A DNA stretch of 64,000 nucleotides from Paenibacillus abyssi (GCF_014640295.1 NZ_BMGR01000014.1:83393-147392); one strand, 5' to 3'. Shown: positions 15,895 through 24,162, counted from the stretch's first letter. Notes: generated by a model not told the origin, from the sequence alone. Made by a program: numbers and translations.

Positions 15895-16188
15895 TCACCA
15901 GTCATACTGCGGTAATTCAGGAATGCAATTTGCATCGCAATCCAGCATCACCCAGCTGCAATCATGGCGTACTGCGTACTCAATCACCGCTTGAAGACTT
16001 TCGGGAACGTCCTTTAACAATTCAGCATCCCTATCATCCTGCGGCACCAAAATCATCCAACCGTAGATCGACTTTTCATATATCGTTAAGGGGACTGGCT
16101 CCTCATCCGATTTATCGATCCACTCTTTCGTCTCTTTCGAGATGTGGCCCGTCGACAGAACAAGTGTTTTGACGATGGTATCACTCAT
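15895..16188 (-). CDS. Small phage/plasmid protein (DUF5983-like)
   Basis: 97 residues, start 16188 behind GGAGGAATCGAT. KTLVLSTGHISKETKEWID resembles the N-terminus of DUF5983 proteins; the rest (YGWMILVPQDD, VIEYAVRHDCSWVMLDCD) is alpha/beta. Function unknown. Operon D. Confidence 0.6.
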   Translation of the reverse strand: MSDTIVKTLVLSTGHISKETKEWIDKSDEEPVPLTIYEKSIYGWMILVPQDDRDAELLKDVPESLQAVIEYAVRHDCSWVMLDCDANCIPELPQYDW

Positions 16189-16296
16189 ATCGATTCCTCC
16201 TCACACATCCCTTTCAACAGGAGGATGTGTTTCAAGCCCCCCCCTGTAAGGGATCGTAAGTCGGTCTCAAGTGTTTAATGCTTCGGGGCCGCTCCC

Positions 16297-16755
16297 TCAG
16301 AACGGGAGATCATCGCCCGGATTTCCGCCGCCTGGATGTTCTCCGTAGGGTTCGCCGCCGCCGTAGCTGCCGGCATCACGGTTGCCCGACGCATTTCCAG
16401 AATTTCCGTTGCCACTACCGCTTCCGCTGTTTGCCGACTCCAGGAACCTCACGTTGTCTGCAATGACCTCTGTGACATAGACGCGCTTTCCCTCGTTATT
16501 CTCGTAATTTCGGACCTGAATGCGGCCCTCGACGGCGCACAGCCGGCCTTTACGAAGATAATTCGCACATGTCTCAGCGAGCTGTCTCCAGGTGACGACA
16601 GGAATGAAATCAGCTTCCCTTTCGCCACCCGCTCCACTATTAATAAACGGACGATCCACAGCAAGCGTAAATTGGGTAACTGCTACTCCAGCTGGTGTAT
16701 ATCTCATCTCAGGATCTCTCGTGAGACGCCCGATCAGGATGGTACGATTCAGCAT
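16297..16755 (-). CDS. ssb: Single-stranded DNA-binding protein
   Basis: 152 residues. [20 protein letters not shown] and FTLAVDRPF are the OB-fold start of SSB; the linker is Gly/Ser/Asn-rich and the tail ends DDLPF, the conserved protein-docking tip. AAGGAGTG precedes the ATG. It sits between primase and DUF5983-like genes, consistent with plasmid replication or transfer of single strands. Confidence 0.95.
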   Translation of the reverse strand: MLNRTILIGRLTRDPEMRYTPAGVAVTQFTLAVDRPFINSGAGGEREADFIPVVTWRQLAETCANYLRKGRLCAVEGRIQVRNYENNEGKRVYVTEVIADNVRFLESANSGSGSGNGNSGNASGNRDAGSYGGGEPYGEHPGGGNPGDDLPF

Positions 16756-16789
16756 TGAAAAACACTCCTTCTAAGTGTGATTAGATATT

Positions 16790-18193
16790 TTAAAGCGTCA
16801 CTGGTTGACGAACTTGAGTGCGGGGATCTACCTCAAAAGGTAGTTTCCCGAGCATCAAAACGTCGTCAAGGCCCTTCCCGTCATTGATGTTCCAAATCCA
16901 GAACACCAACTGAATCCCATCGGAATCAAGGATCTCCTTGGCGAAATTAATGAGGTTACGGAACACGTCCTCATTCTTTGCCTTTTTACCGTCTTTTTCT
17001 TTCACCACGAATGCATCAGCATCGTAAGCGATTGCTACCTTCTTCACACCCCACTTTTTCAATGCGGGGAGCACATCACGATAGTTGCCTACTCCGGGGA
17101 CGCCGACGACCGGCCGATTAAGAATGTTCGCTGAAATGAAGGATTTATGTTCTCCTTCGGTAATTACAACGGAATCAAACTTAAAAATGTCGGTGATCTC
17201 GTCTCCTGGTTCCCATGATGATAGGAACTTATGGGGAAGGACTACATTGATGTGGTGACTGGAGGAAGCACCGCCGCGTCGCATCTCACTTGGATTGGTC
17301 TTAATGTCCAATGTGGGGTCAAGCACTTTCAGCTCCGTTATTTGTCCGGATTGATCACGTACAGGCAGCACGTTCGGGCTAGAAGAATACCATGTGTACT
17401 TCTTTTTTGCTTGACCCGTGGCCATACGCAGCCGGACGATACGGCCGGCGTCATCTCGAACCGGTAGCAAATACTTGCCATATGCATTGATTGTCCAATA
17501 CCAATCTTTGTCGTTCAGGGGATTACCGTCTTTGCGAAGTTTCTGCGTGAATCCAGGAACCCGCTCCAGCGAAAAACCCTCTTTCTGCATCGTATCCACG
17601 ATGAGTTTGTTTTCCTGCCATGTTGCCGGAATGGAACGCAGTCCAAAGGCAAGAATCTGTTCCTTCGTGTACTTACGTTTTGTGGCCCATTCTTCGGCAT
17701 GTTCGCGGTAAATCGGGCAGAGTTGTAAAAATCTCCGATAAACCCGATCGCACGTTTCCGCGTTTTGTGCAGGGATTTCCTCAAAAACAGCTTTTTGAGC
17801 GGCTGCGGTATGATGCTGCAGCGCCGGCTGCGTCCTTCTTGGCGTTGAGTCGTTAACCGGGCCATCGTACTCCACGGGAATCCCCATGATCTCGCATACG
17901 CCAATGACGGCTTCTACGAAATGCGTTCTAGAATCCCAACAACCCCACGTTGCCCACGCATAATACTGAAGGGAACCTCCTTGTGCTCCACAACCGCCGC
18001 CGCCGTAGCATTTGAAAATTCCCCTTGTGCTGTAAATGCAGGTATCGGGAGTGTTCTCATGATGGTTCGGGTTCGGGCAACGGACAGTGATGTTACTGCC
18101 GGAGCGTTTCGTCCAATGTCCCATGCGTGTCGCCAGATCATACGGATGTACAAGCTGAACTTGATCGATGGTGTGTTGGGAAATCTTTGGCAT
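16790..18193 (-). CDS. DNA primase-like protein (zinc finger plus Toprim)
   Basis: 467 residues, start 18193 with CGAGGAGG. The N-terminus has a CHC2-type zinc site: RCPNPNHHENTPD and KCYGGGGCGAQGG. Near residue 340, VVITEGEHKSFISANIL, then KVAIAYDADAF, then NDGKGLDDVL give the Toprim glutamate and aspartates (E...DxD...). The arrangement is that of DnaG-like primases of plasmids and phages (CHC2 then Toprim/DUF3854), lacking a helicase domain. First gene of operon D. Confidence 0.85.
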   Translation of the reverse strand: MPKISQHTIDQVQLVHPYDLATRMGHWTKRSGSNITVRCPNPNHHENTPDTCIYSTRGIFKCYGGGGCGAQGGSLQYYAWATWGCWDSRTHFVEAVIGVCEIMGIPVEYDGPVNDSTPRRTQPALQHHTAAAQKAVFEEIPAQNAETCDRVYRRFLQLCPIYREHAEEWATKRKYTKEQILAFGLRSIPATWQENKLIVDTMQKEGFSLERVPGFTQKLRKDGNPLNDKDWYWTINAYGKYLLPVRDDAGRIVRLRMATGQAKKKYTWYSSSPNVLPVRDQSGQITELKVLDPTLDIKTNPSEMRRGGASSSHHINVVLPHKFLSSWEPGDEITDIFKFDSVVITEGEHKSFISANILNRPVVGVPGVGNYRDVLPALKKWGVKKVAIAYDADAFVVKEKDGKKAKNEDVFRNLINFAKEILDSDGIQLVFWIWNINDGKGLDDVLMLGKLPFEVDPRTQVRQPVTL

Positions 18194-18228
18194 TGTGCCA
18201 ACCTCCTCGTTCGTCGTTATTAGGTCTT

Positions 18229-18310
18229 AAAAAACCAAAAAGACCTCTTCAGACATCGACGTTTCTGCACACGTAAAAAGAGAGTGTGCTAGTCAATACC
18301 TGAAGAGGTC
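18229..18310 (-). terminator. Leader D terminator
   Basis: Minus-strand GACCTCTTCAG (from 18310) pairs with CTGAAGAGGTC (to 18242), then TTTTTGGTTTTTT; the ribosome site of the primase follows. Confidence 0.85.
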
Positions 18311-18342
18311 ATTCTGGGTAGAAAGCTATAATACCCTACATT

Positions 18343-18367
18343 ACACCACGAGCCGCCTGGCAGGTGC
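18343..18367 (-). ncRNA. Conserved leader hairpin, copy D (put-like)
   Basis: GCACCT-GCCAGGCGGCTCG-TGGTGT in RNA sense; the stem has one U-U mismatch. Starts 28 nt after the -10 box. An AGCTTTCTACCCA stretch follows and recurs as AGCTTTCTGCCCA in leader E. Confidence 0.75.
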
Positions 18368-18396
18368 ACGAAAAACAAAATAAAAGTTATGCTTCC

Positions 18397-18425
18397 ATTT
18401 TAGCATAATTAGGACTGCTGCACAA
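18397..18425 (-). promoter_or_regulatory. Promoter of operon D
   Basis: Minus strand TTGTGC, 17 bp, TGC-TAAAAT (extended -10). Confidence 0.6.
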
Positions 18426-18429
18426 AGGG

Positions 18430-18835
18430 ATTTTGTCTTCATTTTTTTAGATTTTAAGAATTAAGAAATGAATGAGAGACAGCCATATATGTATATATCT
18501 CTTTAAAGAATAGTAAATACTAAAGAAAGTACCTTTTAGGCCGCCAAAGAAAGTCGATAAATGCAGGCGGGGCTTAGCTTATCTAACTGAACAAGATTAT
18601 TTATTTAGACAGAACCTCGATTAGCGATATGAATTTAGACAAAATGATAAACCGGTCTAAAAATTAGAAAATCACCTCTCATGGGCTGCTGGGAGCCGGA
18701 TCAAGGCTAAACACTATCCACATATCCAAAGTAATAATGCACAATCCACAGATTAAGTCTAAATTATTGACCACAGCCTTTGTGGATGTTGTGTTCAATG
18801 GGAAGTATTATTTCTAAAAATATAACAAGTGGCAG
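18430..18835. other. Candidate replication origin region with DnaA-box-like sites
   Basis: Gene-free. An AT-rich stretch (18440-18680) is followed by CTATCCACA (18714-18722), CAATCCACA (18742-18750) and TGTGGATG (18781-18788), all close to the DnaA box TTATCCACA. The heptamer TTTAGAC or its complement occurs at 18604, 18634, 18655, 18757 and, in part, 18997. The region lies downstream of the wHTH gene at 19041-20450. Origin function is inferred. Confidence 0.4.
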
Positions 18836-18886
18836 GTAAAAATAGGGCATTCGGTTATGTTCCAACCCAACCTATGCCCTTTTTGG
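18836..18886. terminator. Bidirectional terminator
   Basis: AGGGCAT/ATGCCCT stem with an inner GGTT/AACC; T-rich tails on both strands. On the minus strand it ends transcription from the 19041-20450 gene. A weaker AGCCCTC/GAGGGCT hairpin lies at 18971-18992. Confidence 0.75.
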
Positions 18887-19040
18887 GGTAGACATCGCGT
18901 ATTTGGCGATCGACGCCAGGTGATTAAGACGAAAATACGTGTGGAGATAAAACCTGTAGGAACGCCAAAGAGCCCTCGTCTTTTGGAGGGCTAAGCGGTC
19001 TAAGTTTAGATATGAGGCGTATTATTCCTGCTGATCCATT

Positions 19041-20450
19041 CTAGATGTAAAATACCCCCCCCATATGGGGCATTGTATTGCCATGAGATTTCTCGCCTAT
19101 ACTGGTTTTGAGATCGAGCAAGAAGTCTTCCAGATAGAAGGTATCGTACTCGATCGCGCTGCCGGGTAAGGCCGGGGTGTATGTAGATAGCACATCTTTA
19201 TTTAATGCCTCACCGAAGCGGGTCCGCAGTATCGGTACGGCCGCGGTACAGAGCCGGCGGAACTCAGCGAGGGAGAAACGGTCCTTAACGGCCCGGTAGA
19301 ATTGAAGAGGTCTAACGTCGTCATACGCCCCTCCCTCACCCATTCCCAGGTACCGGTAGGCGCCCGTCTCTTTCGCCACTTCCATAAACGCCAGGTACGC
19401 GCGGTCTTGAATTTCGGATTGGATGATATGAACCAAATCCAATGGCGGCATAAAGCCGTGCCTTTCGATCGTCTCACGGATCCGCACCGCTACGAAGCGC
19501 AGCGTCCGGAGGCTGGCATTATGTAAGAGGCTGGCCAACCGCAAAAAAACCGTCCCATTCTCCAACTGCTCAACTTCGCCGATCTTATGATAGTTGAAAA
19601 GCATCCGAAGCCGTGCAACCGTTTTTGTGTATGGAATCTTCGCCGGGGGTATCATCCGGTAACGATCACCTTGTTCATGGCGAACCATATATGCCGGATT
19701 CAGTAAACTGCGAACGGCCCAGCGACCTAGCGAATCCTTCTCTACGGAATATTCAAGAAGCAACTTTTGTCCAGGTATCGGCTCGAGGGCGGCGAGTGAT
19801 TGGAGCAGCTCCCGCATTTGAGCCGGCCGAGACTTGTGAGTAAGGGTATAGAGCCAAGCATCACGGCCAATGAATTCCTTGAATTCGGTCCCTACCTTAT
19901 CGCCGTTCCTGGAGACCAGGTAAAGATAAAGCTTTTGCGCAGCGACCGGAAGATTCGTGAACGCAGCCGTAAAGACTACCGGACTGAATAATACGAAGCG
20001 TCCGGTGTTGCGCTTGAAGGATTCAAGCCTCCACTCATTTACGATGCCACTTCGGGAAACCGATAGGATCCCGAGCTCGATAAATTTATGTATCTCCGCA
20101 TAGAACTGTTCTTTGGTGCAGCTGTCCTCATATTCCTCTTTCATCAACTCATATAGCCGGTTCGTACTGCATCCAACCAGCGTCCCCTCGGTATTGAAGC
20201 GACGGGAGATCACGATCATTAAGCGGATTGTTGTCCCCGTCACATGAAATTTACGCAGCGGGTGACTGTTTTTCCGGAACATAACAACCGAATCACTGTC
20301 ATACGATTTTTCAAGATTGAATAGGTCTGTTAGGAAGGTATGGTCTACCGAGACCGGCCATGTGCTTCCCGCTACATTGTTATTCAGCTGAAGGTATCTA
20401 TTGCTGTTCGGTAGTAGCTGTTTATCATGTTTGCGCTTGCTTGCACCCAT
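19041..20450 (-). CDS. Putative replication protein with winged-helix features
   Basis: About 469 residues from ATG 20450 (MGASKRKHDK), behind AAAGGGGG; the frame opens at 20480 without a site. Residues 75-160 (FHVTGTTIRLMIVISRRFNT, then a helix pair and FIELGILSVSRSGI) look like a winged helix. A second helical part contains LYLYLVSRNGDKV. It is isolated between the DnaA-box region and the iteron array, with the structured RNA on the opposite strand upstream, as expected for a replication gene. No catalytic motif is visible; the family is not recognised. Confidence 0.55.
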   Translation of the reverse strand: MGASKRKHDKQLLPNSNRYLQLNNNVAGSTWPVSVDHTFLTDLFNLEKSYDSDSVVMFRKNSHPLRKFHVTGTTIRLMIVISRRFNTEGTLVGCSTNRLYELMKEEYEDSCTKEQFYAEIHKFIELGILSVSRSGIVNEWRLESFKRNTGRFVLFSPVVFTAAFTNLPVAAQKLYLYLVSRNGDKVGTEFKEFIGRDAWLYTLTHKSRPAQMRELLQSLAALEPIPGQKLLLEYSVEKDSLGRWAVRSLLNPAYMVRHEQGDRYRMIPPAKIPYTKTVARLRMLFNYHKIGEVEQLENGTVFLRLASLLHNASLRTLRFVAVRIRETIERHGFMPPLDLVHIIQSEIQDRAYLAFMEVAKETGAYRYLGMGEGGAYDDVRPLQFYRAVKDRFSLAEFRRLCTAAVPILRTRFGEALNKDVLSTYTPALPGSAIEYDTFYLEDFLLDLKTSIGEKSHGNTMPHMGGVFYI

Positions 20451-20507
20451 CGGTCTCGGCGCCCCCTTTCCGACTAACATTTATTTGGGAAAATTGCTGT
20501 AAACCGC

Positions 20508-20537
20508 TTTACGGCGGTATATTATTTTCTGTATAAT
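20508..20537 (+). promoter_or_regulatory. Promoter of the structured small RNA
   Basis: TTTACG, 18 bp, TATAAT on the plus strand, divergent from the 19041-20450 gene. Confidence 0.65.
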
Positions 20538-20543
20538 GAGTTG

Positions 20544-20765
20544 CACATAGAAGAAGGCAAAATTAAAGCAGACCTTCAATTTCATGATTTTTCACGAAAT
20601 TGAGGTTTCGAATTGGTAGCCCTGATTGACGGCAGGTGCTCGCCAGGATATACCGTTTGCGTTCAAAACCGAATAACCGATGATCCAGTTGACGCTGGAG
20701 AATCACGCGAGTAAAGTTTGACGACTTTACTGCCCGAAGCCTCCGTTGACGCGGAGGTTTTTAGT
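20544..20765 (+). ncRNA. Structured small RNA with four UUGACG-loop hairpins
   Basis: Starts about 7 nt after TATAAT and ends at an intrinsic terminator. It begins with a 10-bp hairpin (20573-20604). Four hairpins follow: CCTG around ATTGACGG (20621-20636), TCCAG-TTGACG-CTGGA (20684-20699), AGTAAAGT-TTGACG-ACTTTACT (20710-20731), and CCTCCG-TTGACG-CGGAGG (20740-20757), the last being the terminator with its T run. Stems are unrelated but the loop is the same, which suggests selection on the loop. Its place between two replication genes suggests copy-number control or a protein-binding decoy. No open frame seen. Confidence 0.75.
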
Positions 20766-20836
20766 TTTGGGGGATAATCCCAAAATCTTACCTGTTTCGA
20801 CATTATCAGAACGGTTGCAGTTTTGGCAATCGGAAA

Positions 20837-21063
20837 TCAGAGGTGGTTTGTTTAGGGTTTCAGAGGTGGTTCATTTAGGGTTTCAGAGGTGGTTAGGGTT
20901 TCAGAGGTGGTTCATTTAGGGTTTCAGAGGTGGTTCATTTAGGGTTTCAGAGGTGGTTAGGGTTTCAGAGGTGGTTCATTTAGGGTTTCAGAGGTTGTTT
21001 GCTTAGGGTTTCAGAGGTGGTTAGGGTTTCAGAGGTGGTTTGTTTAGGGTTTCAGAGGTGGTT
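20837..21063. repeat. Iteron array, eleven copies of TCAGAGGTGGTT
   Basis: Eleven direct repeats of TCAGAGGTGGTT (one with GGTTGTT), each followed by TTAGGGT directly or after CATT/TGTT/TGCT. Units are 23 or 18 bp in the order 23, 23, 18 repeated, giving a 64-bp super-period. AT-rich DNA follows (21075-21120). Placed just downstream of the replication initiator gene, these are probably its binding sites and the plasmid origin. Confidence 0.75.
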
Positions 21064-21154
21064 TGTTTGCGACGAAAATCTATTAAATATTTTTAAAATA
21101 ACGCAATTTTATAGAATCCATTCCATACACAGCGAATTTTAGGCGAAAGCGACA

Positions 21155-21191
21155 TAAAAAGAACCTCTCTACCTTTTGCGTAGGGAGGTTC
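21155..21191 (-). terminator. Terminator of the replication initiator gene
   Basis: Minus-strand GAACCTCCCTAC (from 21191) pairs with GTAGAGAGGTTC (to 21161), followed by TTTTTATG. Confidence 0.85.
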
Positions 21192-21195
21192 ATTT

Positions 21196-22374
21196 TTATC
21201 CCAAAAAGAGTTCACCTTGCAAATCGGCGCTTCTTTGTAGCACCCAATCGCTCGGTTCAAATATTACTTTGTCGGGGATGCGGCGTTTCTTAACGATCTC
21301 GTATCTTTTAATAACATCATAGTTCTGAAGCTCATCAAACGAGTTCTTGAGCATAGTATAGGATTTGTAATTCTCACTTGCGTGAATCCCAAGATGATTG
21401 ATCAGCTGCTCAACATCCAGTACAAACTCCCGATCCTTTGCTTTATTCACAACAATGAGATACAGGTTTTTGGATGTCGGGGTCGCGAGATCATTGAATA
21501 GAGATATGCTGAACTCAATGACGTTTCCTGCAAGCAGATTCTTATGCAAGTTTTCATTTAATCTGATGCTCACCGAGTTTGTGACTCGATCAATTGCCAT
21601 CTCTTGTATGGGATTATGAATCTTTGTTCTTTTACGTTTTTTGGCTTCGGCATCAAAATACTCTTCCATCACGATTGACGTCTTGCCTAAGTTGTCCAGG
21701 CTTGTATGCAGGGCTTCATATTCTCCCCCACTCATCTCACCATGAACGGAATGAATAAGCTCTCTGAATTCAAAATCAAAGGCGATATTCTTCCCCTTGA
21801 GCTCCCACAATTTAATGATGCCGAACAGATTCCGAGCATCATACGGCAGCAGTAGATTGCCGTTGCTGTTTTGGTAATAGAGGTTTCGAAAGCCCTTTTT
21901 CTCTAGTTCCAAAACGCCGTTTGGTTGCCGCTTCTTAACAAGCGTTGATTCATTGGGCGTTGTGGAGGAGATAAACGGATGGTCAATAAAATTTCGTTCG
22001 ACACTATGACTAAATTGGCGATTTTGTTCCTGCTTTTTCTGGATGGCTTTCTCCAAGAGTAGGATCTGCACTTCCAGGTATTCGTGCTGATCATTCAGCT
22101 CATCTTTTTGAGTTTGATCTTGAAGGCTCATCAGCATTTTTTGATATATTTCATTTCGCGTCTCAACCAATTTTCCGGAGATACGCTTCAATTCATAGAT
22201 CTTCTTATTTATCAAAGGCGTACAATAGGAATCTATCTCGACGTCCAATTGTCCGGCAATCATCATATCGTTGGAAGAAACGGATTTCAGGTGCTTTCGC
22301 AGGTCCAGTAGCTTAGGTGCATATTTTTCAAGCACATTCATTATAGCCTTGCTCATGTGTTCACCTGCTTTCAT
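21196..22374 (-). CDS. Plasmid replication initiator (Rep_3/RepB-like)
   Basis: 392 residues, start 22374 with AAAGGAG ten nt upstream. The C-terminal 200 residues show two winged-helix-like units: VSIRLNENLHKNLLAG, then FNDLATPTSKNLYLIVVNKA, REFVLDVEQLINHLGIHASE and YDVIKRYEIVKKRRIPDKVI, as in Rep_3-type initiators that bind iterons. The N-terminal 150 residues are coiled-coil-like (QDQTQKDELNDQHEYLEVQI). The adjacent iteron array supports the call. Expression is through a type 2 leader with a strong terminator, and a tubC-like box lies just upstream of the promoter. Confidence 0.7.
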   Translation of the reverse strand: MKAGEHMSKAIMNVLEKYAPKLLDLRKHLKSVSSNDMMIAGQLDVEIDSYCTPLINKKIYELKRISGKLVETRNEIYQKMLMSLQDQTQKDELNDQHEYLEVQILLLEKAIQKKQEQNRQFSHSVERNFIDHPFISSTTPNESTLVKKRQPNGVLELEKKGFRNLYYQNSNGNLLLPYDARNLFGIIKLWELKGKNIAFDFEFRELIHSVHGEMSGGEYEALHTSLDNLGKTSIVMEEYFDAEAKKRKRTKIHNPIQEMAIDRVTNSVSIRLNENLHKNLLAGNVIEFSISLFNDLATPTSKNLYLIVVNKAKDREFVLDVEQLINHLGIHASENYKSYTMLKNSFDELQNYDVIKRYEIVKKRRIPDKVIFEPSDWVLQRSADLQGELFLG

Positions 22375-22421
22375 ATAACGTATTCTCCTTTCATTTTATC
22401 ATATATCGGGGATTAAAACAT

Positions 22422-22466
22422 AAAAAAGCACCGCTGGACATGGGATTCCCATGACTCTAGCGGTGC
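22422..22466 (-). terminator. Type 2 leader terminator before the replication initiator
   Basis: Minus strand GGAAGCACCGCT...AGCGGTGC, followed by TTTTTT, with an inner CATGGGA/TCCCATG hairpin. Begins 32 nt after the -10 box and ends about 50 nt before the start codon. Confidence 0.85.
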
Positions 22467-22502
22467 TTCCGAAGAGGACGTAATTATATGTGTTGTAAGT
22501 AA

Positions 22503-22531
22503 AATTTACACTGTTCGAGCGATTTTGACAA
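22503..22531 (-). promoter_or_regulatory. Promoter of the replication initiator
   Basis: Minus strand TTGTCA, 17 bp, TAAATT. Confidence 0.6.
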
Positions 22532-22554
22532 GACAAATCAATAAAACTCAACTA

Positions 22555-22580
22555 CGTTGCGTAACGCATCGTAACGCTGG
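22555..22580. promoter_or_regulatory. tubC-like box near the rep promoter
   Basis: CGTTGCGTAACGCATCGTAA then CGC: two copies of the GTAACGC core found in the tubRZ region, placed about 25 bp upstream of the rep -35. TubR could bind here and link copy control to partition. Confidence 0.55.
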
Positions 22581-22597
22581 AGCCAGTTTCAGTCATG

Positions 22598-22626
22598 AAA
22601 AAGGGCCCACCCGATTAAGGTGAGCC
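22598..22626 (-). terminator. Terminator of operon E
   Basis: Minus-strand GGCTCACC/GGTGGGCC stem followed by CTTTTTC, just after the stop of the last gene. Confidence 0.8.
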
Positions 22627-22636
22627 GTGAAATGCT

Positions 22637-22936
22637 TCAATGAACATGAGCGTAAGCCGGGCCTCTCTCGAGGTGTGCGATGCCTTTGTCTTGGGCAGCT
22701 CCTCGGTCAAGGGCTTCGATCCGCTCCAGCCACGCTTCCGCTGGGTACTTTTTCTTATGCGCTTGGTTAAGGCGTTCTGCATGGTCATAGCAGGTATCAT
22801 AGCCGCCCAATTTTCGGACAACACCGATATATTCTGTCACGAGCATGCGCGCTGCTGCAGCCGTGTAACCAAAACTGGCCACAAGTGCATCGACAATGCC
22901 ACGCTCATACAGATTCAGTCGCACTTGAGTTCTCAT
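22637..22936 (-). CDS. Small partner of the DUF3990-like protein
   Basis: 99 residues from ATG 22936 (MRTQVRLNLYERGIVDALVA), with GGAAGGTGG upstream. Helical, basic-acidic mixed; no family recognised. It overlaps the DUF3990-like gene by 32 nt. Small helical proteins often pair with DUF3990 proteins as possible antitoxins, which is the inferred role. Confidence 0.6.
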   Translation of the reverse strand: MRTQVRLNLYERGIVDALVASFGYTAAAARMLVTEYIGVVRKLGGYDTCYDHAERLNQAHKKKYPAEAWLERIEALDRGAAQDKGIAHLERGPAYAHVH

Positions 22937-23516
22937 GATAGATCCACCTTCCTCCCACATAAATATTATACCCGACTAATCGAAGGTATGACTCCCATTT
23001 TTCGGACGAAAAGACAACCTGATTTCCCAGCTTCAGCGAATCCATCCGTCTGCCGGACAAGGACCGCGTGATTTGCTGATAAAACCACTCTTCATCTTTA
23101 TTTAATTGTACCGCTTCTTGAACGATTTTTCCAGTATCGGAGTCGGCCATCGGGCCGATTATGACATCCGGATGCTTTTTACAGGGGTCCTTTCCCTTTA
23201 TCGTTACCTTTCGGTGATCCATGATAAAGGATGCCCAAGCCAGGGAATCGCTCAAAAAGACTCGTGGATCCACTCTAGGCGGCATGGAAACCATTTCGAT
23301 CTCAAGCACGCAAGCACTCACGCTTCCAGTGATGTCGCTTCTGGCAGCCTTGTGTGCCCATTTACGCGCTTGAGCTGCGGAAATGGTCGTGTAGAATCCC
23401 TCTCCAAAATCGCGCCCAGGACGCCAATACTGGCTGTCCAACAGCTTCTTGCGGAAAGACGGCACCAAGTTGTCCGTCGTACCATGATACAATCGCTGTG
23501 GTGTAGTAATATCCAT
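22905..23516 (-). CDS. DUF3990-like protein with ADP-ribosyltransferase-type motifs
   Basis: 203 residues. LYHGTTDNLVPSF (His region), DFGEGFYTTISAAQARKWA (the G-x-G-F/Y-Y-T region followed by a helix) fit DUF3990, which resembles ADP-ribosyltransferases (R/H-Y-E type). A candidate late glutamate lies in KIVQEAVQLNKDEEWFYQQI. A role as toxin or modifying enzyme is inferred. The overlapping partner gene and the position at the end of operon E fit a two-gene module. Confidence 0.65.
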   Translation of the reverse strand: MDITTPQRLYHGTTDNLVPSFRKKLLDSQYWRPGRDFGEGFYTTISAAQARKWAHKAARSDITGSVSACVLEIEMVSMPPRVDPRVFLSDSLAWASFIMDHRKVTIKGKDPCKKHPDVIIGPMADSDTGKIVQEAVQLNKDEEWFYQQITRSLSGRRMDSLKLGNQVVFSSEKWESYLRLVGYNIYVGGRWIYHENSSATESV

Positions 23517-23586
23517 ATTTTTTCCTCCTGATACTCCGAACCTATATGTAAGTTCTGATTTGGGAGAGATCCCCCATTACCGCCAG

Positions 23587-23612
23587 GAAAAGAGGGAGCA
23601 GTTACAGCTCCC
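23587..23612 (-). terminator. Intercistronic terminator in operon E
   Basis: Minus-strand GGGAGC/GCTCCC stem overlapping the stop of the 23602-24102 gene, followed by TCTTTTCC. Confidence 0.6.
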
Positions 23613-24102
23613 TGCTTTGCTTACCCCGTGACCGGCTTTTGACCGGCTTCTGATCCAATTTACCACGAAGCTCATCGAGCTCCTTTTGATAAAGGGAGGC
23701 AAGCAGTTGAACTGATGCCTCTGGTGTTTTACAAAAGCGGTTTGACTCTGCAGCTGCGGCCATATATCTGCCGCCGGCTGCCGGACAAATAAACCAGGTG
23801 AGGTCATTATGAACCCGAAGACGAACGACCCTCATAACCCCGCTTGTCGATACCAGGAAACTCTTTCGTCCCAGCCGGTATGCAATTTTTAGGGACAGCT
23901 CCTTCATCCGGATCCGCCATAAGGCAGGAATTTTCTCCATGATCAAGCTCGGCTGAAATTGTACGATGGCAAGCGCAAGCGTTACCCCGGCAAAGATATA
24001 TTGCTTTGACAGGACGAACGCAATAAACATCAAAGCATTTACCCAGAAACTTACCTCTTGGCGCTTTTCAAAGTAGTTGCCGAATTTTGCAATCATTTTC
24101 AT
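23602..24102 (-). CDS. Membrane-anchored protein of unknown function
   Basis: 166 residues, start 24102 with GGGAGGAAG. Two adjacent hydrophobic segments (VSFWVNALMFIAFVL and YIFAGVTLALAIVQF) form an N-terminal hairpin; a soluble domain follows, then a basic tail (KPVKSRSRGKQSREL). No family recognised. Operon E. Confidence 0.65.
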   Translation of the reverse strand: MKMIAKFGNYFEKRQEVSFWVNALMFIAFVLSKQYIFAGVTLALAIVQFQPSLIMEKIPALWRIRMKELSLKIAYRLGRKSFLVSTSGVMRVVRLRVHNDLTWFICPAAGGRYMAAAAESNRFCKTPEASVQLLASLYQKELDELRGKLDQKPVKSRSRGKQSREL

Positions 24103-24162
24103 TTTACTTCCTCCCCATCGTTTATGAAAGATAATGTCAAATGGTAGTTTTGCTCGAAATGG

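Noticed and set aside
20837..21063. Possible CRISPR or telomere-like (TTAGGGT) array
   Set aside because: The units repeat without unique spacers, no cas genes are near, and spacing plus the adjacent initiator gene fit iterons.
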